Below are positions 28,880 to 37,445 of a stretch of 59,418 bases of DNA, one piece after another. Source of the stretch: Rhodobiaceae bacterium. GTDB taxonomy: Bacteria; Pseudomonadota; Alphaproteobacteria; Rhizobiales; JANQQB01. The notes beneath the pieces were generated by a model. It ran no database searches, was not told the DNA's origin, and saw only the letters and a program-made list of their open reading frames with translations. Position numbers and translations under genes: made by a program. Each line of letters begins with the position of its first letter. Position 1 is the stretch's first letter. The stretch is taken from NCBI GenBank assembly GCA_028285165.1, contig JANQQB010000277.1, positions 1 to 59,418 of the forward strand, in the 5' to 3' direction.

Positions 28880-29818
28880 ATGCACGAAACCTTCTGGGAC
28901 CCCTTTGACGGCACGCAGTCCCCGGCCCTGTCCGCGCCGGACAAAAGCGCACCCAATTGGGTCCTTCCCGACTATCTCAAAAGGCTTGAACTGCCGCTCC
29001 TGCTTCTGGCGTTCCCGGCTTTCGCCATTGCCGCATTCAGCGACACCTATCGGTTCTACGGCGTCGCGGCCTTCACCATCGGGATCGGTGGCGGGCTTGC
29101 GATCAATCATTTCAGTGACGCTGAGGGAACGTTGCGCCGGCGCCTTCAGGCCGCTGCCGAGGCACTCGGCTTCGCCTTTCGCGGCAATATGCCGGACGGA
29201 CGTCTTGGAACCATCAGACGGCGGGTCCCGGAATTGTTCACGCTGCGCATCGGCGGATCGATTCCCCTGGTCATTTCCTCCGAAATGTGGGGCAAGAGCC
29301 CGTCCGGCGTGCCGTTGTGGCTCGGCGCCGCGGCATTGCAGTCGGCGGCGTTGTTCGGCGGACCGAAACAGGACCGCAGCGTCGGACCGGACACCATGTT
29401 TGGCAACACCGTGATGATGATCGCCGGGTACCGTCTCGAGCGCGATACCGGAATTCGTGTTCTGATCATGCCGGAATTCGTGACGGCGATCGGCCCCCTC
29501 GACCGGGACATCAAGACCGAGAGCGTCGAGTTCAACGCCAAATTCAACATCCGCATGAGCATGGCCGACGGCCAGTCGGCCGTTCCGGATGAAGCAACGG
29601 CGGATCTGTTGCGTGTCTTGACGCCTGCCTTCCAAGCGACCTTGATCGACCTTGCCGACCGCTTTGCGGCCCGGGTTGTTGTCGACGGGGATACCGTGTT
29701 CTTCGCCGGGTACCAGAACCTCCGAGCGCTCGACGCGGAGCAATTGACCGGTCTGGTCAAATCGGCCGTCGATCGTTTTGCCGAGGCCGCCGTCTCCTTC
29801 AAACGCTACGCCGAATAG
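28880..29818 (+). CDS. DUF3137 domain membrane protein
   Basis: This 312-aa protein has two hydrophobic segments near residues 37-70, then the DUF3137 core (TFGN-like DTMFGNTVMMIAGYRL, RVLIMPEFVT, FVTAIG, FNIRMSMAD and a C-terminal DTVFFAGYQNLRALDAEQL). The domain is of unknown function and is commonly encoded next to lemA, as here. The pair is probably a membrane-associated module; biochemical activity is not known. Confidence 0.82.
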   Translation: MHETFWDPFDGTQSPALSAPDKSAPNWVLPDYLKRLELPLLLLAFPAFAIAAFSDTYRFYGVAAFTIGIGGGLAINHFSDAEGTLRRRLQAAAEALGFAFRGNMPDGRLGTIRRRVPELFTLRIGGSIPLVISSEMWGKSPSGVPLWLGAAALQSAALFGGPKQDRSVGPDTMFGNTVMMIAGYRLERDTGIRVLIMPEFVTAIGPLDRDIKTESVEFNAKFNIRMSMADGQSAVPDEATADLLRVLTPAFQATLIDLADRFAARVVVDGDTVFFAGYQNLRALDAEQLTGLVKSAVDRFAEAAVSFKRYAE

Positions 29819-29826
29819 GGATTGCC

Positions 29827-30423
29827 ATGTCCGTCGCTCTCACGCTCATCGTGCTCGCTCTCCTTACCATCGGTGTCTACGTGCTGTGTTACAACGGGCT
29901 CGTCGCAGCCCGCCAGAAGGTGGACCAGGGCTGGTCCGGCATCACCGTTCAACTGAAACGTCGGCACGCTCTCGTGCCCAATCTGGTGCAATCGGTCCGC
30001 TCGGCCATGGACCATGAATCGGGCCTTCTCGACCGAATCCTGGAAGCCCGCAGCACGGCGCTTGCCGCGCTTGCCGGCAACGATCATGCCGATGTCGCGA
30101 AAGCGGAGGCAGCCCTGTCCGACGCGCTCGGCCGGTTCGTCGGCTACACGGAAGACAATCCGGAAATCACAGCGACCGAAAACGTCGCCCTGCTCCAGAA
30201 ACAGCTGGAAGAAACCGAAGATCAGATCGCCGCAGCGCGCCGGCTCTATAACGGCAACGTCGAAGCCTACAATACCAAGGTGCTGTCCATCCCGTGGACC
30301 TTCATTGCCCGGATGAACAATTATGCGACTGAACCGATGTTCGAGGTGGATCCTGTAGAGATGAAACGCATCGTGGCGGATCCGTCGGTCGGGGATCTTG
30401 GGCTTGGACCCTCAAAGACCTGA
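29827..30423 (+). CDS. lemA: LemA family protein
   Basis: This 198-aa protein has a single N-terminal transmembrane helix (about 5-24) and the LemA core: YNGLVAARQKVDQGWSGITVQLKRRHALVPNLV, then EDNPEITATENVALLQKQLEETEDQIAAARRLYN and VEAYNTKVLSIPWTFIA. The external part is expected to be a four-helix bundle. It starts nine bases after the DUF3137 gene. The role of LemA in bacteria is unclear. Confidence 0.95.
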   Translation: MSVALTLIVLALLTIGVYVLCYNGLVAARQKVDQGWSGITVQLKRRHALVPNLVQSVRSAMDHESGLLDRILEARSTALAALAGNDHADVAKAEAALSDALGRFVGYTEDNPEITATENVALLQKQLEETEDQIAAARRLYNGNVEAYNTKVLSIPWTFIARMNNYATEPMFEVDPVEMKRIVADPSVGDLGLGPSKT

Positions 30424-30452
30424 CACTCCTCGATTTCACGGTGACGGCGCCT

Positions 30453-31688
30453 TCACTCCGTGGCCTGAAACAGACGCCCCCGCTCCGTAATCGCAACGAT
30501 GACCAGGCCTGCCAGCCCGAGCACCGCGAATCCGGCAATCAGCGGCCGGGTCGTGCCGTCGAACAATTGCCCGATCAGGAGACCCGAAGCGAGCGCCAGG
30601 AAGGTGGTCAGCGATCCCACCACCGCCGCGCCGATGCCGGCAATGTGGCCGAGCGGTTCCATCGCCAGCGCGTTGAAATTGCCGAACAGGATACCGAAGC
30701 AGAAAAACGCAATCATGCCCCATGCCATGAACGCGACGAGCCCGGTCGGGCCGAACCAGCCGAAGGTCACGGGCATGAAGGCGCACGATGCGATGGTGAC
30801 GACAATCAAAGCGGAATGCGACAGACGACGCATGCCGAACCGCATCACAAGGGCTGAATTGGTCAGGGAGGCCGATCCGATCGCCAGCGCCAGCACTGCA
30901 AAATAAAGCGGAAACCTTTCCACCTCGCCGAACGCATCGGCAAAGATCTGCTGCGCCGAGCTCAGATATCCGACAAAGGCGCCGAAGACGGTCCCGGCCG
31001 CCAATGTATAGCCGAAGGCCATACGATCACCGCAGGTCTGGCGAATGCCTGACCAGATCTGCTCGGCGGAAAACGGCAACCGACGGTCCGGCGTGAGTGT
31101 CTCCGGCTGGCGAAAAGCAAACCAGATGAAGCCGACAATCGCGGTCGCCAGAAGGAAGGCGAACATCATCCGCCAGCCGGTCGCCAGCATGATCGCCTGG
31201 CCGAGCGCCGGCGCGACGGCCGGCACGAGAATGAACACGACCATGGCAAAAGACAGGACCCGGGCCATCGCCCGGCCCGCATATTGGTCGCGGATGATGG
31301 CCACCATGACGATCCGTGGCGCAGCGGCGCCAAGGCCTTGCAGAAACCGTCCGACCAGCATCGATTCCAGCGACCAGCTCACAATGCTCAGGACGCAGCC
31401 GGCTAAGAAGATCACCAGGCCGCCATAGACGACCATCTTGCGTCCGTAGGCGTCCGACAGCGGGCCGGAAAACAATTGGCCGACGCTCAGTCCGGCCATG
31501 AAGACGGTGACGATCAGCTGCGCACCATTCGGGTCCGTCACTCCGAGGGCGGCTCCGATCTGGGGCAGGCCCGGCAGCATGATGTCGGTCGACAGGGCGA
31601 CAAGCGAAATCAGCAGCGCGACGAGCGCCACAAATTCGAAACGGACAGGCGCGGCCTTAACCGCGGGACCCGGAATCGGCATGACCAT
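30453..31688 (-). CDS. MFS transporter, Bcr/CflA drug-resistance subfamily
   Basis: This 411-aa protein has twelve predicted transmembrane helices and DHA1 motifs: DIMLPGLPQIGAALG after helix 1, GQLFSGPLSDAYGRKMVVYGG (motif A) after helix 2, and RFLQGLGAAAPRIVMVAIIRD. The group exports drugs or metabolites by proton antiport. Substrate is unknown. It is convergent with lemA and followed in the leftward direction by nothing co-oriented. Confidence 0.9.
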   Translation of the reverse strand: MVMPIPGPAVKAAPVRFEFVALVALLISLVALSTDIMLPGLPQIGAALGVTDPNGAQLIVTVFMAGLSVGQLFSGPLSDAYGRKMVVYGGLVIFLAGCVLSIVSWSLESMLVGRFLQGLGAAAPRIVMVAIIRDQYAGRAMARVLSFAMVVFILVPAVAPALGQAIMLATGWRMMFAFLLATAIVGFIWFAFRQPETLTPDRRLPFSAEQIWSGIRQTCGDRMAFGYTLAAGTVFGAFVGYLSSAQQIFADAFGEVERFPLYFAVLALAIGSASLTNSALVMRFGMRRLSHSALIVVTIASCAFMPVTFGWFGPTGLVAFMAWGMIAFFCFGILFGNFNALAMEPLGHIAGIGAAVVGSLTTFLALASGLLIGQLFDGTTRPLIAGFAVLGLAGLVIVAITERGRLFQATE

Positions 31689-31759
31689 AATCTTTGGAAA
31701 ACGGACGGGATCCAGTTGATGGACGACAATTCGGGTCCGATGGCAAGCTCTATCTGTTT

Positions 31760-32443
31760 TCAGCTTTCGTTGCTGTCCCGTGGCGCGCCGGCCGCACCTT
31801 CTGTCACCGGCGGCACGCCGGCCCGGGCGAGCGCCTCCTTCAGGGCCGTGTTTTCAGCCGTCAGGCGCGCGATGTGGTCGCGGATCGGGCCCAGATGCGT
31901 ATCGAGTTCGTCGAGCGTCAGGCGGATGGGGATGTGCTGGGGGCAGTTCCAGTCGAAGGCCTCGATCCGGATGAGGGCAATGCGTTCGACGCGCGCCTTG
32001 TAGCCCGGCAGGCGGACGAGTTCGGCGATGTCCGGCGCCGCCTCTGCATCAAGAAACGCAACCCGGCCCAAGATTTTTATCCGCGCGCGGTTCGGATAGT
32101 CCATGAGAATGAGCGAAACGCGATCGTTTTCCGTCAGGTTGCCGACACTCACATATTGCCGGTTTCCCCGGAAATCCGCGTAGGCGAGCGTCGTCTCGTC
32201 GATGACCTTCAAAAACCCTTTCGGCCCGCCGCGAAACTGGACGTAGGGCCACCCGGTTTCTGAAACGCTGGCTTGGTAAAAACCGTCCCGCTCTTCAATG
32301 AAGGCTGTCTCGGCCGGTCCGAGCGTCTTGCCGCCGCTCTCACCGTCTTCCAGAAAGTGGGCATAGGCCCTGGCGGAGCCCAGTTTTTCCTGCTGGGCAC
32401 GAACCGCCGGCGTAAAGGCGATTTCAGCGAATGCGCGTGCCAT
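31760..32443 (-). CDS. Pyridoxamine 5'-phosphate oxidase-fold (PPOX/FMN-binding) protein
   Basis: This 227-aa protein has the split-barrel flavin-binding core: AFIEERDGFYQASVSETGWPYVQFRGGPKGFLKVID, then LAYADFRGNRQYVSVGNL and DYPNRARIKILGRV. A C-terminal coiled-coil-like segment (LGPIRDHIARLTAENTALKEAL) follows. It belongs to the group of larger PPOX proteins rather than PdxH, so FMN- or haem-linked redox chemistry is likely. Start 32443 is supported by AAAGGAAA; the frame extends to 32605 without family similarity. Confidence 0.85.
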   Translation of the reverse strand: MARAFAEIAFTPAVRAQQEKLGSARAYAHFLEDGESGGKTLGPAETAFIEERDGFYQASVSETGWPYVQFRGGPKGFLKVIDETTLAYADFRGNRQYVSVGNLTENDRVSLILMDYPNRARIKILGRVAFLDAEAAPDIAELVRLPGYKARVERIALIRIEAFDWNCPQHIPIRLTLDELDTHLGPIRDHIARLTAENTALKEALARAGVPPVTEGAAGAPRDSNES

Positions 32444-32783
32444 TGTGTTTCCTTTCCAACGGAGGGACGCGGTGTTGATCCTAGGATAGGCGCGCGACGC
32501 CGTGGTGATAATCCGGGCTGGGTGAAATTTATTATTGTTCGAAACAGCCATAATCGACCGCCTCAAGGCCTTGGAACCGGATCCGTTCCTCGCCCGGCAA
32601 ACCAACGCACGGTCCGGAATCCGGACATCCCCCTGCCGACGCTGCGCAATTGCGCCGAATCCCTCGCCGTCGATTGCATTGCAACCGATTGCACATAAAC
32701 TACAGTATCCTTACACTGTCGGGCTCATGTCCTGCTTGTGACGGCCTCGTGGAGTGACCAACAGATCGGAGGAAGCAAACACG
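32444..32783. other. Intergenic region between PPOX and lacI-type genes
   Basis: No credible gene. It contains the 14-bp LacI-type operator described separately and, at 32612-32626, a GC-rich inverted repeat (GTCCGG, aat, CCGGAC) that is probably chance. A GGAGGAAG ribosome-binding site for the regulator lies at its right end. Small frames here lack coding character. Confidence 0.5.
32680..32693. promoter_or_regulatory. LacI/GalR-type operator, copy 1 (upstream of regulator)
   Basis: The 14 bases TGCAACCGATTGCA have the central CpG and near-perfect dyad symmetry typical of LacI-family sites (six of seven paired positions). The identical 14-mer occurs at 35929-35942 upstream of the dehydrogenase/isomerase operon. 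Here it is about 90 bases before the regulator start, fitting autoregulation. An extra GATTGCA half-site lies directly upstream. Confidence 0.72.
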
Positions 32784-33779
32784 ATGGCCGTTACGCTGAA
32801 AGAGGTGGCGATCCTCGCTGGCGTGTCGCGATCGGCCGTCTCGCGCACCTTTACCGAGGGCGCGTCGGTCTCAGACAAGACACGTGCCAAAGTCGAAAAG
32901 GCAGCCCGTGATCTCGGCTACGAGCCGAACGTGCTCGCCCGCAGCCTGACCACGAGACGCACAAAACTCATCGGCCTTGTCTCGGACAATTTCCGCAACC
33001 CGCTCTTCCTGCAGATCTTCGATCTGTTCACCCGGGGCCTGCAGGACCTGGGATTGCGACCGCTCCTGCTCAATCTCTCGGATGCGCAGGATCCGCAAAG
33101 CTCCGTGCGCATGTTGCAGCAATATTCCGTCGACGGGGTTGTCATCGCCTCGTCGACCCTGCCCCCGGCCTTTGCCCGGGCGTTTCGAGAAGCGGGCGTG
33201 CCGGTCGTGCATTCGTTCGGCCGCCCGTCGAGAGCACCGGACATTCATGTTGTCGGGATCGACAACCGGTTTTGCGGTTGGTTGGCCGCCGAAACGCTCA
33301 TCGCCCGCGGCTATCGCACAATCGGTTTCATGGGTGGTCCCGAGACGGCCACGTCGACGCAGGACCGTCTCGCCGGCTTCTCAGAAGCGACCCAAAACCA
33401 TCCGGAGATCGCGGTCCGGACCAAGTTTTGCGCCGCCTATTCCTTTGAGGCCGGACGCATGGAAATGGCCCGCCTGTTGGGCGGAGAACCGGCAGAGGCA
33501 TATTTCTGCGGCGATGACGTGCTGTCGATCGGTGCCATCAGCGCTGTGCAATCGGCCGGCCTGTCGGTCCCGGACGACATCGGCATTATCGGCCTCAACG
33601 ACATGGAAATGGCCGGTTGGCAGAACATCAACCTGACGACGATCCGTCAGCCGGTGCGCGAAATCATCCTGTCTTCGATCGAACTGATCGCCGCCATGTT
33701 GGACAATCCGGCACGAACGCCGGAAACCCGGCTTTTTGCATGCCATATCGTCGAACGCGGAACGCTCAGGCCCCTTTGA
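32784..33779 (+). CDS. LacI family transcriptional regulator
   Basis: This 331-aa repressor has the N-terminal helix-turn-helix VTLKEVAILAGVSRSAVSRTFTEG and hinge helix region PNVLARSLTTRRT, followed by a periplasmic-binding-protein-like ligand domain (LIGLVSDNFRNPLF; CGDDVLSIGAISAV; DIGIIGLNDMEMAGW). Start 32784 has a GGAGGAAG site; an in-frame upstream ATG is less suitable. Its 3' end overlaps the convergent dehydrogenase gene by 14 bases. It most likely controls that dehydrogenase/isomerase operon in response to a sugar or polyol. Confidence 0.93.
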   Translation: MAVTLKEVAILAGVSRSAVSRTFTEGASVSDKTRAKVEKAARDLGYEPNVLARSLTTRRTKLIGLVSDNFRNPLFLQIFDLFTRGLQDLGLRPLLLNLSDAQDPQSSVRMLQQYSVDGVVIASSTLPPAFARAFREAGVPVVHSFGRPSRAPDIHVVGIDNRFCGWLAAETLIARGYRTIGFMGGPETATSTQDRLAGFSEATQNHPEIAVRTKFCAAYSFEAGRMEMARLLGGEPAEAYFCGDDVLSIGAISAVQSAGLSVPDDIGIIGLNDMEMAGWQNINLTTIRQPVREIILSSIELIAAMLDNPARTPETRLFACHIVERGTLRPL

Positions 33780-34929
33780 ACATCGGCGGTCGGGCGTCTT
33801 TCCAGGCCCCGTTGTCGCGTGCCGAAGCGACGGCGGCGTGTACCGCGGCGACAGAGCGCACGCCATCCTCGGCCGTCGGAAACAGACAGGCGGCCGGATC
33901 CACCGTCCGACCGGCCTTGCGGGCGGCAATCGCTTCGGCCAGATCGACATAGATGTTGGCAAAGGCGACCGGCATGCCCTCGGCGTGGCCGATGGCCACC
34001 CGTCCGGCGCGCTCCGCGTCCGCCGACAGTCCGGCCTCGCCGCGCTCTATGATTTGCGTACGGCCGCCAAGCGGCGTCCAGAACAACTGGTTCGGCTGTT
34101 CCTGGGCCCAGCGCAGCCCGCCCTTTTCCCCGAACACCTGCACCGTCAGACCATGCTGGCGGCCGATTGCAACCGAGGAGGTCCAAAGCCGTCCGACGGT
34201 TCCGCCATCCAGTCGGAAATTGACCATGGCATCGTCCTCAAGCACGCGGCTTTCGATGCAGGAGGCAAAATCAGCAGACAAGTCGTGAACTTCGCGCCCG
34301 GTTACAAAACTGACCAAGTGCAGGGCATGAATGCCGCAATCGGCCATTTGCGCCGAGGCGCCGGCCTCGGCCGGATCATAGCGCCAGCGCACCCGTGGAT
34401 TGTCGGCATCGGCCGCATCGGCATGGTGACCGTGGGAAAACTCGGCGACCACCACGCGAATCCGGCCCAGATCGCCACGTGTCACCATGGCCCGCATCTG
34501 GCGGACCAGCGCGTAGCCGCTGTAGCCGTAATTGACCGCACAGATCGCCCCCGTGTCGCGGCTCACTCGCACAAGGTGCTCGCCATCGTCGACGTTCATG
34601 GTCATCGGTTTTTCGCAGAGGACATGAATGCCGGCTTCCAGAAACGCCCTTGTGATCTCGTAATGGGTGGCGTTCGGCGTCGCGACCGTGACGAGATCGA
34701 CCCGGTCGTCGCGTTCGCGCTCGCCTGCCAGCATCTCACGCCAATCGCCATAGGCGCGCACCTCATCGATACCGAGTTCGCGGGCGAAACGTCGACCGGC
34801 ATCCGGCCGGTGATCGAGGGCGCCCGCAACCAGATCGAAATGACCGTCGAGCCGGGCACCGAGCCGATGCGCCGGTCCGATCTGACTGGCCTCGCCGCCA
34901 CCGATCAGGCCCCAGTTCAATCGCGTCAT
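33766..34929 (-). CDS. Gfo/Idh/MocA family oxidoreductase
   Basis: This 387-aa NAD(P)-dependent dehydrogenase has the Rossmann start WGLIGGGEASQIGPAHR, the strand LVTVATPNATHYEIT and the diagnostic HVLCEKPMTMN with catalytic-type lysine, followed by a substrate-binding sheet with the conserved CGIHALHLV. The family includes inositol, glucose-fructose and other sugar dehydrogenases. Start 34929 is preceded by AGGAGC. It follows the isomerase by 11 bases and is regulated, by inference, by the neighbouring LacI protein. Confidence 0.92.
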   Translation of the reverse strand: MTRLNWGLIGGGEASQIGPAHRLGARLDGHFDLVAGALDHRPDAGRRFARELGIDEVRAYGDWREMLAGERERDDRVDLVTVATPNATHYEITRAFLEAGIHVLCEKPMTMNVDDGEHLVRVSRDTGAICAVNYGYSGYALVRQMRAMVTRGDLGRIRVVVAEFSHGHHADAADADNPRVRWRYDPAEAGASAQMADCGIHALHLVSFVTGREVHDLSADFASCIESRVLEDDAMVNFRLDGGTVGRLWTSSVAIGRQHGLTVQVFGEKGGLRWAQEQPNQLFWTPLGGRTQIIERGEAGLSADAERAGRVAIGHAEGMPVAFANIYVDLAEAIAARKAGRTVDPAACLFPTAEDGVRSVAAVHAAVASARDNGAWKDARPPMFKGA

Positions 34930-34940
34930 TGCGCTCGCTC

Positions 34941-35834
34941 CTAATTGAAGCCGATCGAAGCGAGATAGTCCCGGTTGAAGCGAGCATCGCCGAGCGCATC
35001 GCCGCCAAGCGTCGGGTCGCAATCCTGTTCGACCGTGCACCAGCCGTCGAAGCCGGCATCGAGCAGCACCTGGCGAACCGCATGAAAATCCACATCGCCC
35101 TCGCCGAGCCGGCAGAAGATGCCCTGGCCGCAGGCATCGTAAAATCCGGTCCGGTTGGCAATCACGTCCGCCTTCACCTTCGGATCGATATCCTTGAAAT
35201 GCATGTAGGAAATGCGCGGCATATGACGCTTCATGAACGCGACGGGATCGAAACCGGCATAGGAATGATGGCCGGTGTCGAAGCAGATTTTCAGGATCGC
35301 TTCGTCGACCTCGTCGAGCAGGCGTTCCAGTTCGGGTTCAAAATCCATGAAGCCCGCCGCGTGCGCGTGAATTCCCACTGTCAGGCCGTATTCCTCGGTG
35401 CCCATCTTCGCGACCGTTCTGATCCGGTCAACGAAGGCGGTCCATTCGGCGTCGTCCATCATCTCGGCCTCATCGGCTCGTCCGGCGGTCGGCGCGCGAC
35501 GCGGCGAGATGGAATCGATGAGAACCAGATCGCGGGCGCCATGCGCCGACAGCGCCTTGCAGGTCCGCACGGCGCCATCCAGTACGTCCTCCCATTCCGC
35601 CGGATCGTGGAACGCACGAAAGACCACGCCGCCGATCAGGTCCAGATCGTGACGCGCCAACGCGTCCCGCAACCGTTCGGGATCTTCCGGCATGAATCCG
35701 ACCGGCCCCAGTTCGATACCGCGATATCCGGCGGCGGCACACTCGCTCAACACGGATTCCCAAGGCGGATTGCGATCATCGTCTGCAAATTCAACGCCCC
35801 AGGAACAGGGCGCATTGCCGACTTTCATGCTCAT
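34941..35834 (-). CDS. Sugar phosphate isomerase/epimerase, IolE-like TIM barrel
   Basis: This 297-aa protein of the xylose-isomerase-like TIM-barrel family begins MSMKVGNAPCSWGVEFADD, which resembles IolE (inosose dehydratase) and related hydroxypyruvate isomerase-like enzymes. Metal-ligand type segments are GIHAHAAGFMD, FDTGHHSYAG and CTVEQDCDP. It precedes the Gfo/Idh gene in the same operon, so a dehydrogenation followed by dehydration or isomerisation of a cyclitol or sugar is likely. The start has GGAGGG eight bases upstream; a second ATG six bases on is also possible. Confidence 0.88.
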   Translation of the reverse strand: MSMKVGNAPCSWGVEFADDDRNPPWESVLSECAAAGYRGIELGPVGFMPEDPERLRDALARHDLDLIGGVVFRAFHDPAEWEDVLDGAVRTCKALSAHGARDLVLIDSISPRRAPTAGRADEAEMMDDAEWTAFVDRIRTVAKMGTEEYGLTVGIHAHAAGFMDFEPELERLLDEVDEAILKICFDTGHHSYAGFDPVAFMKRHMPRISYMHFKDIDPKVKADVIANRTGFYDACGQGIFCRLGEGDVDFHAVRQVLLDAGFDGWCTVEQDCDPTLGGDALGDARFNRDYLASIGFN

Positions 35835-35928
35835 GACGCGTCCCTCCTTGAATATTCGGCCAGCCGCCCGGCACAGGTTTGCGTCCTTATGCACTATAGG
35901 CCGCACTCCTCGCAGCAAAAAACGCTTC

Positions 35929-35942
35929 TGCAACCGATTGCA
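35929..35942. promoter_or_regulatory. LacI/GalR-type operator, copy 2 (upstream of isomerase-dehydrogenase operon)
   Basis: This is the same 14-mer TGCAACCGATTGCA as at 32680-32693. It lies about 95 bases upstream of the leftward isomerase gene and about 145 bases upstream of the rightward enoyl-CoA hydratase gene. Two identical sites flanking one regulator gene and its neighbouring operon in under 3.3 kb make a real operator likely. Confidence 0.72.
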
Positions 35943-36087
35943 AGATGCGTATCGTTGCCCTTTGATGCCGTCAATGGGATGGGCCCGCAGCGATCCCGCA
36001 ACCGCACGGCCCCCTGTTTTCTGGGCGCAGAACGCGGCCTATGGTGACCCGGTTCGCTTCCCCTCACGCCCCTGCCGGAGCCCTGCA

Positions 36088-36876
36088 ATGTCCTATGAGA
36101 CCCTGACCTTTGACCACACCGACGGTACGGCGACCATCACGCTCAACCGCCCCGACGATGCCAATGCGCTGACCGGCCTCATGGCGCGGGAACTGTTCGA
36201 TGTCGCCATGCGCTGCGATACCGACGACGCGATCCGTGCCGCGATCCTTACCGGAACCGGCAAGATGTTCTGCGCCGGCGGCGATTTGAAGGATTTCAAT
36301 ACCCGGGGCCCGGACCTTCCCGCCTACCTGACGGAAACCGCCACGGTGTTGCACAATGCCATCATCCGGTTCCAGATGATGGACGCACCGCTGGTCGTCG
36401 CCGTCAACGGCACCGCCGCGGGCGCCGGTCTCAGCCTGGCGCTTGCCGGCGATTTTGTGCTTGCGAGCAACACGGCCCGTTTCGTCCTGGCCTATACTGC
36501 GTCCGGCCTGACGCCGGACGGGAGTTCGACGTATTTTCTGGCCAAACATGTCGGCCTGTTGCGGGCGAAGGAACTCGCACTCACCAACCGTGTGCTCGGC
36601 GCCGACGAGGCCGTGCAATGGGGTCTGGCAACCAAGATGGTTGCACCGGATGCGCTCGCCGAGGAAGCCCAGGCGCTTGCCGCCGGTTTTGCGGCCGGCC
36701 CGAGCCGCGCCTTCGGGGCGACCAAACGGCTGCTGCTGACAGGCTTTTCCGCCAGCATCGAGGCTCAGCTCGAGGCCGAAACCCGGGCGATCGTCGCCAT
36801 GTCACGCACCCATGACGGGCGCCATGGCATCGACGCGTTCGCCAACAAACAGAAGCCGGTTTTTACCGGCTCCTGA
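36088..36876 (+). CDS. Enoyl-CoA hydratase/isomerase family protein
   Basis: This 262-aa crotonase-fold protein starts MSYETLTFDHTDGTATITLNR and has the first oxyanion-hole strand MFCAGGDLKDF, the second DAPLVVAVNGTAAGAGLSLALAGDFVLA, and the C-terminal helix region with GRHGIDAFANKQKPVFTG. The two catalytic glutamates of classical hydratase are not both evident (the second falls in GLTPDGSSTYFLA with Asp), which is more like isomerase members. Substrate unknown. The frame is open to 35692 upstream but that part is promoter and antisense of the isomerase. Confidence 0.9.
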   Translation: MSYETLTFDHTDGTATITLNRPDDANALTGLMARELFDVAMRCDTDDAIRAAILTGTGKMFCAGGDLKDFNTRGPDLPAYLTETATVLHNAIIRFQMMDAPLVVAVNGTAAGAGLSLALAGDFVLASNTARFVLAYTASGLTPDGSSTYFLAKHVGLLRAKELALTNRVLGADEAVQWGLATKMVAPDALAEEAQALAAGFAAGPSRAFGATKRLLLTGFSASIEAQLEAETRAIVAMSRTHDGRHGIDAFANKQKPVFTGS

Positions 36877-36899
36877 GGAAAGCGCATCTCAGCCCGGTC

Positions 36900-37328
36900 T
36901 CAGGCCGCCTCGGCGATCGAGCTGGGTTCTGGACCGGTCGCATAGGCGAAGCCTTCGTCAGCCCATCCTGTCAGGCCGCCGATCATCAGTTTGACGGGCA
37001 GCCCGAGACGCGCCAGCTTCAGGGCCGCCCGGTCCGCGCCGTTGCAATGCGGACCGGCGCAATAGACGACAAACAGCGGAACCGGCGCCCACTCGGCCAT
37101 GCGTTCACCTGTGATTTCGGCATGGGGCAGATGCACAGCGCCCGGCACGTGGCGGGCTTCGTAGGCCTCGCGGGTTCCGACAACATGCAGAAGCACAAAT
37201 CCCGGATCGCTGGACTGCAGTGCCGCCGCGACATCGGCACAATCGGTTTCGAAAGTAAGGCGCGCGGCGAAATGCGTTGCGGCGGTTTCACTGGGCGCGG
37301 CGGAAACTTCCAAAACGGGATTGGACAT
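36900..37328 (-). CDS. Rhodanese-like domain protein
   Basis: This single-domain sulfurtransferase-type protein (142 aa) has FVLLHVVGTREAYEARHVPGAVHLPH and the active-site loop VVYCAGPHCNGADRAA with the catalytic cysteine first in the loop. It ends with GGLTGWADEGF. It is divergent from a DJ-1/AraC regulator of the FtrA type; this pairing recurs in alphaproteobacteria, so the regulator probably controls it. Confidence 0.92.
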   Translation of the reverse strand: MSNPVLEVSAAPSETAATHFAARLTFETDCADVAAALQSSDPGFVLLHVVGTREAYEARHVPGAVHLPHAEITGERMAEWAPVPLFVVYCAGPHCNGADRAALKLARLGLPVKLMIGGLTGWADEGFAYATGPEPSSIAEAA

Positions 37329-37385
37329 GGTCGGATCTCCTTTTGTGAGGCGCGCACCATAAGGCCGGTTCCAGGCCAGGAGTGA

Positions 37386-37401
37386 TTGGCGGGATTGCCA
37401 A
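37386..37401. promoter_or_regulatory. Inverted repeat between rhodanese and FtrA-like regulator
   Basis: TTGGC and GCCAA form perfect five-base arms around GGGATT, midway between the two divergent start codons. It is a plausible regulator-binding site, supported only by symmetry and position. Confidence 0.35.
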
Positions 37402-37445
37402 CATGCGTTAGGATCTCGCCAAAGATCCGAACAGACACGATCCCG

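Noticed and set aside
32612-32626. GTCCGG-aat-CCGGAC inverted repeat
   Set aside because: CCGG-rich symmetry is frequent in this genome, and no partner copy exists near the relevant promoters.
33736-34944. 402-aa frame on the plus strand
   Set aside because: Antisense to the Gfo/Idh gene, whose Rossmann and EKP motifs are clear on the other strand.
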